DNA from: Nymphalis io
Lineage: Eukaryota > Arthropoda > Insecta > Lepidoptera > Nymphalidae
DNA: 64,000 nucleotides
NCBI RefSeq assembly: GCF_905147045.1
Contig: NC_065917.1
Coordinates: 5,658,501-5,722,500 of the forward strand
Direction of reading: 5' to 3'
Shown here: positions 11,872 to 26,500 of the stretch, piece by piece
Layout of the letters: the number at the start of each line of letters is the position of its first letter
Position numbering within the stretch: the stretch's first letter is position 1
The notes under the pieces: model-generated
The model's database searches: none
What the model saw: the letters and a program-made list of their open reading frames with translations, nothing else
What the model was told of the DNA's origin: nothing
Made by a program: the position numbers and the translations under genes

Positions 11872-12072
11872 GATTAAACATAGCCGTCCTCTTCTTTCGA
11901 ATGTCAAATCAATGACGACAAAAAGAGACGAATCATTGTTTAACTTGACATCCGCTGCATTTCTTTTCAAATCGAAAGAGAAGTGTTTGAAGGAAAAAAT
12001 GACAATGAATCGTCTATTTCTGTCATCATTGATTTGATAATCGAAAGAAGAAGACAGCTATGTTTAATCAAT
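11872..12072. repeat. Foldback element next to gelsolin-1 exon 2
   Basis: 11875-11942 and 12000-12070 are inverted copies of about 65 bp (AAACATAGCCGTCCTCTTCTT against its near-complement). Similar motifs (CGAAAGAGACAAGCATTGTTT) recur near 56615 and 21370. A 132-codon minus-strand frame at 11572-11970 crosses one arm and is probably chance. Confidence 0.55.
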
Positions 12073-12139
12073 CACACCCAACACTTTTGTATGTTCTTAA
12101 TATCAAATTAAGCTATTAACATTAGTGTTTCCATTTCAG

Positions 12140-14454
12140 ATAATGCCTGAAGTACATCCCGCTTTCGTGAACTCGGGCAAGAAGTCTGGTATTGAAATAT
12201 GGAGAGTTGAGGTGAGTGGATAAACGACAAAGAGAGACATACATTTCATAAATCATCTCGTGATCTAGTATGGATAATATCTTGGGAAAACTTGGTTCGG
12301 ATTTTACATAATGGTTGGTAACTCCTACAAACATTGGCGGTGTAAGAATTATTAACCATCCCTAACATCGCCAATACACCAACCTTGGAAACTAAGATGT
12401 ACTTCCATTGTACCTGTATATACACTGACTCACCATTCAAATGAGCAACAATACTAATTGCTGTTTGCCGTAGAATATCTAAAGAGTGGGTGGTCAAACC
12501 CTACCCAGACGAGACGAAAAACCTTACCACCAAGTAAAATTGTGATACCTGATGATAAATAAGCTAGCTAAATATCTGTGAAAACTTCTTCAGGCGCGTT
12601 GCGCTGGTTTATCGTTGGGGATAGACTCGTGGCTTTGCGTCACCGACATGCTAATATTAATATAATGAAATCGTTGAAAGTACAAATAATTTAAGTATGG
12701 CGGAAATTAATGAGAATAATAAAGATTGAAATTTATGTAACAGTATATACAAATAATATATGTGTGTTTTAACTATTATTTATTTTAATTAAGCTGTATT
12801 AATATTTTGTATTGAGTTTGCGACATTTTTTTTTATAGAATAGGAAGGTGGACGAGCATATGCCATTATGTCGTTGAAGTCAACAACCAAGGCATATATC
12901 GTAATATTGTACCCACCTGATGGTAAGTGGTCACCAAACGCCCTTAGACATTGGCATTGTAAGAAATGTCAACCATCGCTTATAGCCAATGCGCCACCAG
13001 CCTTGGGAACTAAGATTTTATGTCCCTTTAATTACAGGCATGTAATTACACTGGCTCACTCACCCTTCAAACCAGAACACAACAATATCAAGTATTGCTG
13101 TTTTGCGGTAGAATATCTGATGAGTGGGTGGTATGATAAAAAGGGATAGAATTATTACTTGGAGTGCCAATGGATGTGAAAATTGGGCGAATATTATATA
13201 TAACAGTTTTAAGTTTTCACTTCTATTGTCCGTCCGTATGACTGCCTGTTTTTTATTCGATAACGCTTCTAACTGTTATTTCTGTGGAATGAAAACAGTG
13301 TCTAGTGACAATAATCAGAAATGGTACCTAGTTCTTCCCACCCCCGCTACTACACGCTGACACTAGTTATTATTATAATTCAAAAACAAAAACCGATCAC
13401 ATTTTTCCTGTTCGATTAGACGCAAATATTTATCGTCATACAATTAATATATAAAAGTTGATATCGTTATTATTTTTATGGCATCGATAAGCGATTACTA
13501 AATGTTATATTGTGAAGGCTAATTTTTATATAATATACTTCTCGTGCAAAATTTAAGTCTAATTCTAAAATGGACTAAGGTAAGGTAAGGTATTGAGATG
13601 GCCAAGTGGTAAGAACGTGTGAATCTTAACCGATGACCGATCAACCCGGGCGAGCACTACTGAATTTTCATGTGCTTAATTTGTGTTTATGATTCATCTC
13701 GTGCTTGACGGCGAAGGAAAACATCGTGATGAAACCTGCATGTGTCTAATTTCTCTGAAATTCTGCCACATGTGTATTCCACCAACCCGCATTGTAGCAG
13801 CGTGGTGGAGTTCAATTTCATTGTGTGAAGCCTGTGAATTCACATTCACAGGCCGTTACGAAAGTAAGATAAGATATTAGTCGAGCCGTTTTCGCGTGAT
13901 TGAGTAACAAGCAACCGGACAATCAAAATATTTGTTTATTTTATTTCTTTCTTTATTCCTCCTGTATTTGAAAAAGGCTCATATTCGCTTTCTGCCTTGT
14001 TCTATAACAAAATACTTCAATTATTTATTGCTTAAGCATCTGGTAATTTAAAAAAAATACTTAAGTCTTATAACTCGATAATAGACAGATGATAGATGTA
14101 GTTAGTAGGTGGGCTTTGTGCAAGCCCGTCTGGGTAGGTACCACAAACTCATCAGATATTCTACCGCAAAACAGCAATACTTGATATTGTTGTGTTCCGG
14201 TTTGAAGGGTGAGTGAGCCAGTGTAATTACAGGCACAAGGGACATAACATCTTAGTTCCCATGTTTGGTGGCGCATTGGTGATGTAAGGAATGCTTAATA
14301 TTTCTTACATCGCCAATGTCTATCTGCCGATTACAATTTCTTAAATATATCAAAATACTTGTCTAATACATAAAAAAAAACAAAAAAATATATAAGCAAT
14401 GCAATATTTTTCATTCAAAAAATTGCGGTTTTAAAAAACAAAAAGTAAGGATTG

Positions 14455-14524
<70 letters not shown>

Positions 14525-17500
14525 AGACCAAATCCTCATCTATAGTAATATTATAAAATCGAAAGTAATTGTCTTTCTGTTACGGTTACACAAAACACTG
14601 AACCGATTTTGATGAAATTTGGTAAATATATTTTATAACCCTCCCCCAACACTTATCTAACATGTAGACAAAGCCATGAGCGAACACTCGTTTAATATAT
14701 TTGTATCACTGTCTTTCATCTTGCAATCCAGAGGAAGTATAAATTTTAACTGGACACTAAATTCCACACTAAAATAGTTTCGCTATGTCGTAATTCTGTT
14801 CTGGTATTTTCAATAACAAGAAACATTGTTAAATAGCAGAATTATTATCTGGGTACGAATATCACAATAACTTTACTGGTGGTAGAGCTTTGTGCAAGCT
14901 CATCTGGGTAGGTACCACCCACTCATCAGATATTCTACCGCAAAACAGCAGTACTTGGTACTGTTGTGTTCCGGTTTGAAGGGTGAGTAAACCAGTGTAA
15001 TTACATACACAAGGGACATAACATCTTAGTTGCCAAGGTTGGTGACGCATTGGTGATGTAAGCGATGGTTAACATTTCTTACAATGCCAATGTCTATGGA
15101 CGTTGTTGACCACTTACCATCAGGTGTCCCATATGCTCGTCCGCCTTCCTATTCTTAAAAAAAAAACTCGCTGAACAGCAATATTTAGGAACAATTTTCT
15201 TGTCCCGTTGGTTCGACTGGTTGACTAGGGCTGATTATTTTTCGCCCAGAAATACGCAATTGCGTTTCAAAGGGGGAAATGCTGCTAGCATTCTTGCCTT
15301 CATTCCACGCGGTCACGATTTGTACAGTAGCCATTTTTAATTTTTATTTGTTTATATTTTAGGCTTTAATGTAAATAATTCTGTATTAAAAGTGTTATTG
15401 TTACTTAGTTTTTTTTCTTTCCAATGAATTATGGCAAGGCCAGTTTTAAGGGAGTTACTAATATTACAGTTTACCTCTAAGCTACGAGGCGCCTAGGGGC
15501 CCGACCAGCGGGAAGTCCTACCCAGCCAAAAATAATATAATTTTAATCTAACCTCTTCAGAATGGGGCGATCTCAAATGACATCTCAAATGTCCGGGCTT
15601 CCAAATAAGTTACAGCTTGTGTTAGGAGTGAGACGGCAATATCCCAAGAGATCAAGATCGAACCTGTGCCTATATATCGTAAACCATTGCCCTATTAACC
15701 CTTATGTTATTATGTATAATATATATTATTTTAAACTAGGTAGAGAGACTGACTAATCCATCTGATGGTGAGTGGGTAGGTATCATCAGACGGGCTTGCA
15801 CAAAGCCCAACAGTAACAGCCTGTTAATGTCCCACTGCTGGGCTAAGGCCTCCTCCCCCTTTTTGAGGAGAAGGTTTGGAGCTTATTCCACCATGCTGCT
15901 CCAATGCAGGTGGAATACACATGTGACAGAATTTCGGTGCAATAAGACACGAGCAGGTTTTCTCACGATGTTTTCCTTCTCCGAAAAGAACGAGATGAAT
16001 TATAAACAGAAATTAAGCACATGAAAATTCAGAGGTGCCTGCCCGGGTTTGAACCCCCGATCATCGGTTAAGATTCACGCGTTCTTACCATCTCGCCCCT
16101 TACAAAGCCCTACCAATATAAAATTTACATTAAACTTTTCGTTTTCAGGACTTCGAGCCAGTCCCGGTGCCTTCTCATCAATACGGAAACTTCTACAGTG
16201 GAGATTCCTACATCGTGCTAAAGGTAAGTGCTCACCTTTGTGCCCACCGCTGGGCAAATGTCTTCTGTTCAAAGAACAAAATTTGTTTTACGTTTATATG
16301 GAAAATTTTCCAATTTATGTATAAAAACTGCTTTGACCTTGCATTCAAATATCTTAGAGGAAAATCATGAATGAGTTGTTTTAGTACCAATGTTTTCTAT
16401 CACTATATATTTAACTCTGAACTGTCTGTCTGCTCGCAATAACATCAAAAATTAAAGAAACTATTTTCATACGGTTTTCATCAATGAATGGACATATTAA
16501 TTAAGGTTTTGGTGTATAATTCGTTAAAGTTTTGTGAAATATGACGATGATTTTGGAAGATGACGGAACATTATGGCGGGTGGGAGCTTTACTAGCGTGT
16601 GCCGCGCAAATAAATCGTATAATGTACTAATATTTTAAATGCGAAAGTAAGTTTGTCTGGTACACTTTCACGGGTATAACACTGAAACGATTTTGATTAA
16701 ACTACTACTTTTTTATATCTAACTCCCTCAAACACGGAAAAAGCCGCGGCCGAAAATAGTTATGACTCTTATTTTTTTAAAAAGTTAGATATTTTTATCG
16801 TTTATTATCAATATATATTCCCAGCAAATAAATTATATATATGAGACGACGCCATCGTAAGTATGTCAGTAATCAGTCGATAACAAGTACATTGGCGGTA
16901 ATTGAAGGCATCTGTTTCATCTCGCGTTACATTAAGATCTTAATGATTAAACAGACTTGTATCTCTCAATGTTTATTTAAAAACATTTCAATAAAGTATT
17001 AATTTTATGGTTGATTGAAGATTGTCTGGTGGTTATAAGGCAGATCCTGACCTTCTAGGTTCAAACTCCAGGTTGATAAAAATTTATTGGGTTTTGTCAA
17101 AAAATTCTCCCATGCCTCGGTAAGCACTTAAAGCTGTCTTGCGCTTGAATTAGGCATGCGTCCGATATATCAAAACGAATTCAAAATCCGATTACAAATA
17201 CAAATCGATTCGTATCGATTTCACAAAATACTGATTACAAAAATCGACCTAGTCGAACCAAACGCCAGCGGTCTATAGATCGATACCACTAAAAGATTTT
17301 GAATCGACAAATAAAATCATTGGATATTACCAAACGAATTGTGTATGGTATCCAAACGCAAACTGATTGTTGCGTACTATGAAATTCGCTTTTTCTCCTT
17401 CTAACCAATTGGAACAAAGCGGAATAAAAAGGATAGCGCGAATTTTGCGATTTCAATTTGTTGGTTCTGCTATGGAAATCTATTACACAATTATCGACCT

Positions 17501-20500
17501 TACTATCAAGTACATAAAGACTATATTTGCCTGCGCGCAAGCGATTTGGTGAGGCTAGGCGTTACCGAAATCGGATATCTAAAATCGGATTTTGAAATCG
17601 ATTTGTAAATTTGAAATCGGATAAATATCAGTTTGCGTTAAAAACCAAAAAACGCCCATGTCTAGCTTGAACTCTTTCCGGTCGTGTCGGTTTGTAGTCC
17701 CATTGGATTATGAGAGAGCACCTGTATTCCCTTCCGAAGGAAGAAGTTATGTCCCTTGTGCCTGTAGTTACTCTGGCTCACTCACCCTTCAAACCGGAAC
17801 ACAATAATACTAAGTGCTGCTTAGCGGTAGACGAGTGGGTGGCACCTACCCAGACGGTGTACCGCCTAGTGTATTCAATACAGTTCAATGGTCCGCATGT
17901 AAATGTTCATTAAAACAATATATTGGCATGGTGGTTTAGACTTCACACCATCCTCAACAATGAGAGGTCTTAGCCCAACGGTGGTTTTTTAATATTCATT
18001 TTATGTGTTTTTAATTCCTTTTTCAGACCACCGGAACATCTTCACTTTCATGGCATGTTCACTTTTGGCTGGGATCAAAAACAAGCCAGGATGAGGCTGG
18101 TGCCGCCGCGATACTCTCTGTGAACCTCGACGATGAACAATTCCACGGGGATGCTGTCCAGCATAGAGAAACTCAGGGCTACGAGTCGATGCAGTTTTTG
18201 GGGTACTTCGAACCAGGTAGCGATTTACTTAGGATTTTGAACCGAGTGGGTAAATCGCGTTGATCGCGAGTTTTGGGGCAAGTTGGGGCAAACCCAAGCA
18301 AGCACCGCTGTTTTTTCATGTGCTTAATTTGTGTTTTTTTTTTATAATTCATCTCGTGCTTGAAGGTGATGGAAAACATCTCGAGGATACTAGCATGTGT
18401 CTAACTTCACTGAAATTCGGCGACAAACCCTTATTAGAGCTGCGTGGTAGAAAAACTCCAAGCATATAAAAGGGATAGAAGGTTAGGCTGTTTCCAGCAG
18501 CGGGAATATTTATAGATTGTTAATTTTTTAATATTTTCAGCCATTCGTTACTTGGAAGGCGGCCATGCTTCCGGGTTTAACCACGTGACCGTAAACGCGG
18601 GCGCGGAGAAGAGGCTCTTCCAGATCAAGGGCAAACGTAATGTCAGAGTGAGACAGGTAATACACGTGAAACGCGTTAGAGCAAGATAATATTTTATTTT
18701 ATTAAGCACAGTAACAACAGAATCAAAGCTAATCAACCCGGCTTCGCATTGGTTGATAAGAAGGAAAAATTATTTTGTATAGGATTTGGGTAAAATCCGT
18801 TCTTAGTGAGCGTCTACGTCAGAACTTTACGTTAGAACCGATTGACTTGAAATTTGTCAGTTACTCACTGACAAATTTCAAGTCAATCGGGCGGATAGTT
18901 TAGATCTTGTGATCAGTGACATTTCGCTTATATATACATATATAAATAACTAATAAATAAGACATAATTTAACGCAACTTAACCAGAAATTAGAATATTT
19001 ATATTATACGTAATATTTTACACAAGCCTCCACAATGCCTAATAGCTCTGCACGCATTACAGATATCTTAGTATCTACTCTAAGTTGACAGCTAGTATTT
19101 TAATTTAAACTTTAGTTTCAGTAGTCGAAATCTCTAAACCTATATCTAATAAGTGGACCATAGTATTTAATGCCGATTGTAGTTTCTCGGAGCTTTCTGT
19201 CAAACTATTACATAACACAGTAACACAGTAACAGCCTGTTAATGTCCCACTGCTGGGCTAAGGCTTCCTCTCCCTTTTGAGGAGAAGGTTTGGAGCTTAT
19301 TCCACCACGCTGCTCCAATGCGGGTTGGTAGAATACACATGTGGCAGAATTTCAATGAAATTAGACACATGCAGGTTTCCTCACGATGTTTTCCTTCACC
19401 GTTAAGCACGAGATGAATTATAAACACAAATTAAGCACATGAAAATTCAGTGGTGCTTGCCCGGGTTTGAACCCACGATCATCGGTTAAGATTCACGCGT
19501 TCTTACCACTAGTTATCAAAAAATCATCAGCGTTTTGTAATAGAGAGACTAGGCTGATATTTTTGCAAATTTTATAAGTCACAATATTAAATAATAAAGA
19601 CGCTAATGGGTCTCCTTGCGCTAATTCTAGGCTGGTATTTCTTGTCATAGCGTTTCCGTCTAACCGAATTTTTAGAATTCTATGGTTTAAAAAATTCCAC
19701 AGATAAGTGCACAGTTTTGACCCTTCACCCAACCTATCTAGAATCGAAATAAGAGAACTAATATTGACATTGTTGTATGCATTATGGATGTCAATAAAGT
19801 ACGCGATTGTTGGCTTAATTTTAGAAAACCAAATTAAAATTTTAGTTATAAAGTAAGACAGGTTATCTGCACACTAATATGATTTCCTAAATCCAGTAGT
19901 ATTCATCAAAAAAATGTTATTCTTTTCGCAAAACCGTTCCAATCGCTTATTAAGAATACTGTGAAAAATTTTTCATAAGCAAGACATTAAGGCAATTGGG
20001 CGTAATGATGAAGTAGATTCTGAATCTCTACCTGCTTTCCAAATAGGGATGACGATAATATTTTTCCACTGCCTAGGAACAAAGCCTTTCTCATAAAACA
20101 AATTATAAAGGGTTGTTAATATATGTTTACTATATTTTGGAAGATGTTTTATTATTAGATATGTAATTTCATCATCGCAAGATGATGTATTTTTAGATGG
20201 AATACAGTTTTCTAGCTCAGTCAGATTTTGGAACTTATTTTATTATTATGAGAATGTACCGCAGGGCACATAGGAGAAGCATAATCGGGTGTTAAGCTAC
20301 GCAAAAATTTGTTTGCCAGATTTCCATTTATTTGTTGTTTAGGAGACTTATAGCCTAGTACTTATAACTCTGTAGATGTAGTTTTTTGATACAGACAAGC
20401 AAAAATTTTGAAAACAATAATTACATTGAGAATTACGCATTAAGTTTTGTGCAGAGTTAATTTTTTCTTTCAATATATCCAAATTACGTGATTGGATTAC

Positions 20501-23500
20501 GACGTTGTGATAAAGCTAAACGTTTTTCAGCCACTGCTCTAGATAAATGCTGATTCCAGTACCGTTTGGGGGATACAAGAAGGGTTTTGATTAAATCTTA
20601 TTAAAGGGATAGATATTTCTGCTGCCAAATTTATGTAATCTACGAAGTCTTTTTGGGGGTCATTAATCCAAGAAAAATTATTGAACAAGATTTCAAGTAT
20701 CTGCGTGTATAAGTACCAATCAGCCAATTTAAAGTTTCTTTTATGTATGGATGAATATGAATGCCTGAAATTGGTTGAGATTTTAATAACCCTGTGGTCA
20801 CTGCCCAATTTTTCATTATGTACTGAGTAACTGAATTTAAGCGCAATATCAGAGGTTACTAAGGAAATATCTGAGGAGAATTCTTGATGCGGTCGTTTAA
20901 GGTCACAAGCTGATTGTCAGAAAGTACATCGAATATTTGTAAACCTCTTTGGTCAGTTTTTTGTGACCAGTTAGTTTGATGCCCATTAAAGTCTCCAATT
21001 ATAATAGTCCTACAGTTAGCTATGGAGAAAATGGAGCCTCAAACATGAGTAGTGATTCGGGCTGAAGATGGGCAATAAACTGAAATTATATTATCAAAGT
21101 CTCCACAATCTGGATTGACGAATTAGTCTGCCGTACTTTGCATACCTGTGATTTGATGGACTTATTTACAATTATAGCTATTCCCCATATGAGTCATCAC
21201 GATCACAGCGGCGTATGAACAGTATCATTAATATTGGATATTTTTAATAATTTTTGAAGTTTTTTTTAACTATATTTATATTTAAAATTAGCATATTGGG
21301 CGTGCATGTTTGACGTTTAACGCACGTTAAGCGGATACTTATTACATATGGATGTGTCTTCTTTTGAATCTCAAATCAATAATGACAGAAATAGAGAAAC
21401 ACTTACTAGTGTTTATTTAAGTGTTTAAACACTGTCTAGTTTAACTAAACGGACGCTAAGCAAAGTATTGATGACGTTGATATTTTTCCCAAGGTTGGTG
21501 ACGCTTAGACGATGTAAGTAATGGTTAATATTATATAATTTCCAATGTCTATGGGCAGTAGTGACCACCTTGTATCCAAATTGCCCGACCTATATAATAA
21601 TACGAAAAATAAATTATTAATTCGGTTTTATCTCATTTTGTAATCGCTTCCAAATTTCAATATAATAAAGTAATAGCCAGGTCCATTATATATATTATAT
21701 AATAGCCGAGAAGGCCCAGTGGTAAGAACGCGTGAATTTTAACCGATGATCGTGGGTTCAAACCCGGGCAAGCACCACTGAATTTTCATGTGCTTAATTT
21801 GTGATATAATTCATCTCGTGCTTTACGGTGAAGGAAAACATCGTGAGGAAACCTGCATGTGTCTAATTTCACTGAAATTCTGCCACATGTGTATTCCATC
21901 AACCCGCATTGGAGCAGCGTGGTGGAATAAGCTCCAAACCTTCTCCTCAAAAATAGGAGAGGAGGCCTTTAGCCCAGCAGTGGGACATTCACAAGCTGTT
22001 ACGGTTACGGTCAGGTCCATTTTCCAAGGTCATCTATGACGTCACAAAATGTATAAAAATAATTTTTACCCAAACATTACTTTACATTTTTTTATTAATT
22101 TAATATTTCCATAGCATCAGTTTTCAACCTAGTGCTGGATTATTTCCAGGTGGAAACGTCAGTGTCATCTATGAACAAAGGGGACTGTTTCATTCTGGAT
22201 GTGGACCATGATATCATGGTGTATGTCGGTGAGAAGGCGAAGAGCGTTGAGCGCCTCAAGGCCATATCGGTAGCCAATCAGATAAGAGATCAAGACCACA
22301 GCGGGCGTGGCAATATTGAAATTATTGGTAAGTTGTTTTTAGGCGATTTCGAAAGAGAAATTTAGTCAGTTGATCAACGAAATTAAGTTTCTTGTAGAAA
22401 TTTGATCTAAGCCTATTTTATTATTATTTTTTTTATTTTTTTTATTTATTACATGATTCCAGATCCTTTCTCGAACGAAGGTGATGTAAACAAATTCTTC
22501 ACGGCTCTCGGATCTGGGGACCAGGATTCGGTTTCAGACGCGGAAGAAGGTGGCGATGATGAGGTGAGGGAATTGGAAAATCCATACGATTGAATCATTT
22601 ATTTATTAATACTTAAAAGCAAATCACGAATATTTTTTACTTTGTGGTAGGGCTTTGTGCAAGCCTGTCTGGGTAGGTACCACCCACTCATCAGATATTC
22701 TACCGCAAAACAGCAGTACTTAATATTGTTGTGATCCAGGTTGAAGGGTAAGTAAGCCAGTGACGATGTAAGAAATGGTTAATATTTTTTACATCACCAA
22801 AGTGTAAGTATTGCGATTTGGCCTTTGAATATGTGATGATGCGATGGTACCTAACCAGAGACCTATCCAGGGCTTGGACAAAGCTCTACCACCAAGTCGT
22901 ATGATGTCATGTAATGCTTAAGTGACGCAAAATAAATTGAGATGCAGATGCCCACGATTTTCTTTTTTTTTTACAGGACTTTGAACGCGGCGCCTCCAAA
23001 GAGGTCACATTGTGCGAAGTGTCCGACAGTTCAGGATCACTTGAAATTAAGAAGCTGTCCGGACCGTACACCAAGGAACAATTAGACACGAAGGTAAATA
23101 AGTTGAGCGGTAACGTAATAGCCTGCAAATACCCACTGTATGTCCCACTGCTGGGCTTAAGGCCTCATTTAAGCATCACAAATTCAATTTAAGGACAAGA
23201 AGATCAGTTTTGCTCGGGTTTGAAGTTAAAATCTTCATTTAAGGTTCTCGTGTTCAAACCACTGTTTCAATATATGTGGGATAGAATCTCCCATTTTTCA
23301 TTCTCACAACCAAGGTGTGGACTTTCCTTCCGCCGTTTGTGTTTCCTGAGCATTACAATCAGGGTATCTTCAAGGTAAGACTGAATAGCTTCTAGGCAAG
23401 TGCATTCCATTTTACACTGGTGAAAACATCAGACCTGGATGTGTTGGATGAAAATATCTATCGGGGAAGCTCTGCATTGTAGGAGATTATGCCCAGCCGT

Positions 23501-26500
23501 GGGACATGAACAGGCTGTTTATATATCAGAGATAAAGTTGTCTTATACAATTGAGCCGGTTGGCGTGGTTGGTAGAACACTTGCCTTTCACGCCGATGGT
23601 TGTGGATTCGATTCCCACCCAGGACAGACATTTGTGTGCATAAACTTGTCTGTTTGTCCTGAGTCTGGGTGTAGTTATCTATATAAATATGTATTTACAA
23701 AATAAAGTAGTATATGTAGTATATCAGTTGTCTGGTTTCCATAGCACAAGCTTTGTACAAGCTTAATTTGGGATCAGATGGCCGTGTGTGAAAAATGTCC
23801 CAGGATATTATTATTATTATTATAATTACTATAAAAAAATATATTGTTTTTTTTCAGGAGTGCTATATCCTAGACACGGGCAGCAGCATTTATGTCTGGA
23901 TTGGAAGAGAGGCGAATGGAAGGGTAAATATGTAGAGTTTTTAAAAATTCATTAACACGACAATGCCGTGTTGAAATTCCTTAATAGTTTTCTACGTCAT
24001 CGACACTTCAATATGAAATGGATAGAACTATAAATGAAATGGATAGACACTTCAATATGAATGAAAGGGATAGCTATACCCGCTAAGCAATGTTCTAGGT
24101 TCTAAGAGTTAAGCTTGCTATCACGTCATCATATGTTGTTTTATCATCATCACATCATAGTGTTGGGTATATCGGCAATAATAACGTCTTCCAGACTGAT
24201 TTCGGCCACGGTGGCCAATCTCAAGAGAGATTAGCCAACTGCGCAGGAGATCTTATAGTGCACAAGTGTGTGCGCAAACACAGGTGCACTCTCTATTCCC
24301 TAACTCTCATAATCTGGGATTGAATGGGATGGGACGGCAATGCGACACGACCGGAAAGATTTCAGGCGCAGGACCAACGGCTATACGTGCTTTCCGAGGC
24401 ATTTAGAGAATTTGAAAAAAAACTGAGAATTTTCTCACAGAAAAACCCGATCACGTTTTATTGGTCCGACTTTGGATTTGAACCAAGGACCTCCGGGTGT
24501 GCGGCCTTACATCAAGCCACTAGACCAACGAGGAAGTCATATATACATATATATGGTATATTGCTACATATATAAGAATTATTTTACTTGTTTTGAATTC
24601 ACAAGTGTTTAATGTATGTCCTGTAGATGGGCCTTTTCTAATTAATAAGACGAGCGGTTAGCGTGGTTAGTTAATGCTTTCACGCCGAAGGTTGTGGGTT
24701 CGATTCCCACCCAGGACAGATATTTGTGTGCATGAACATGTCTGTTTGTCCTGAGTCTGAGTGTAATTATCTATATAAGTATGTATTTACAAAAGAAAAG
24801 TAGTATATGTAGTATATCAGTTGTCTGGTTTCCATAGCACAAGCTTTGTACAAGCTTAATTTGGGATCAGATGGCCGTGTGTGAAAAAAAATATGTCCCA
24901 GGATATTATTATTATTATTATTATTATATGATTAATTTCATAGCTGTTTTTCATGTGTTTATATTAATGTTTAGGAGAAATCTGAAGCTATGAAGAAGGC
25001 GCAAAATTACCTTGAAGCGAACAATTACCCTGCTTGGGTGAGTCGAATTATGTATTTTTTTCTTTTTTTTCACGCAATAACTACAGATTCGATTAATTTT
25101 AAACATTTTTATTATTTAAGTTTTGGGAGGGCAATGTTTAATAGTATGATAATATATTGTGTATATTTTATATATGATGTATAGCTTAATATGCGTATTT
25201 TTTTATAGAATAGGAGGGGGGAAGATCATATGGGCCGCATATCATATGGAGTGTAGGTAGGCGGACGAGCCTATGGGCCACCTGATGATAAGCGGCCACC
25301 AACGCCCATAGACATTAGAATTGTAAAAAATGTTAACCCTCGCTTACATAGGCAATGCGTCACCAACTTTGGGACCTAAGATTTTATGTCCCTTGTGCCT
25401 GAAATCACACTGGCTCACTCGCTCTTCAGACCAGAACACAGCAATACCAAGTACTGCTGTTTTGCGGTAGAATATCTAATGAGTCATCAATCAGTCAGAT
25501 ATATAATGCCCAAACGCTATTGAAATAAACGTTGACAAAACAATTACCGATACGCAAAAAAATAAAAGATTTGTAGCGACAGCATCATTTTATATATATA
25601 GCATATCTATGTAGATGATTGACCTTTTAAAATTTTATGTTTAACAATTACAGGGGAAAATAATGACAACAGCTGTCCTTTTTTTGCGGTTAAATTGTCA
25701 CAGAGTATATTAATCCATATGAAAATAAATAACATTAATTTTAATAATTGGTGATAAATATTGCCTAACATTTTGAAATTCGAACCGGTAGTTTTTATGT
25801 TATAATAAGAACGCGTGAATCTTAACCGATGATCGTGGGTTCGAACCCGGGCAAGCACCACTGAATTTTCATGTGCTTAATTTGTGATTATAATTCATCT
25901 CGTGCTTTAAGGTGAAGGAAAACATCGTGAGGAAACCTGCATGTGTCTAATTTCACTGCAATTCTGTCACATGTTTATTCCACCAACTGGCATTAGAGCA
26001 GCGTGGTGGTTCAATAATATAAGCTCCAAACCTTCTCCTCAAAAAGGGAGCGGAGGCCTTATTAGCCCAGCAGTGGGACATTCACACGCTTTTACCTATA
26101 TAAAATAATAACTGACTATATCAACTCACAGCCCCTACTGGTACTATGAATACTTTTCATACAAGTAACGAGTAGGTTAGCGCTAAGGATTTTTGAAAAT
26201 ATAACCCCTAAGGTGATGATAGAGGGGATGAAATTTGGATAATGGGTTTTTATCAATTCCGAATTATGACGCGAGCATAGCGATTAATAAAATATGACAA
26301 AAAAAATAATATCACTTTATTTATATAATAATATTATATACTAAAATCTTTTTCGAAACGCGCGGCGTCTTCTGGTATAAGTTTTTTGTATATTGGTTAG
26401 TAATTTATAAGTTAGGCGTTACAAAAGTGTTCATTTACTATTTGATTAAATACGACAAATTTATTAATATGTGTTTTTTTCCAGGTACATATATCGAAGG

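Larger units (their letters stand above)
3273..12139 (+). other. First intron of gelsolin-1 (predicted)
   Basis: Contains SINE pieces listed separately, an 88 bp direct duplication (4904-4991 and 5653-5740), a 14-base C run (7314-7327), a tetranucleotide AAAT array (about 6711-6732), a LINE-like tail (10700-10915) and an inverted-repeat element next to the acceptor (11872-12072). Stretches 8400-8860 and 9680-10300 are AT-rich, and I see nothing identifiable in them. Confidence 0.5.

Noticed and set aside
11572..11970. 132-codon minus-strand frame
   Set aside because: It crosses a foldback repeat and a SINE-B scrap and shows no domain or signal; best seen as chance.
6589..24836. Frames with VGVVGRTLAFHAEGCGFDSHP (6589-6825, 23439-23705, 29621-29818)
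   Set aside because: These are readings of the tRNA-like head of SINE-C, not proteins.
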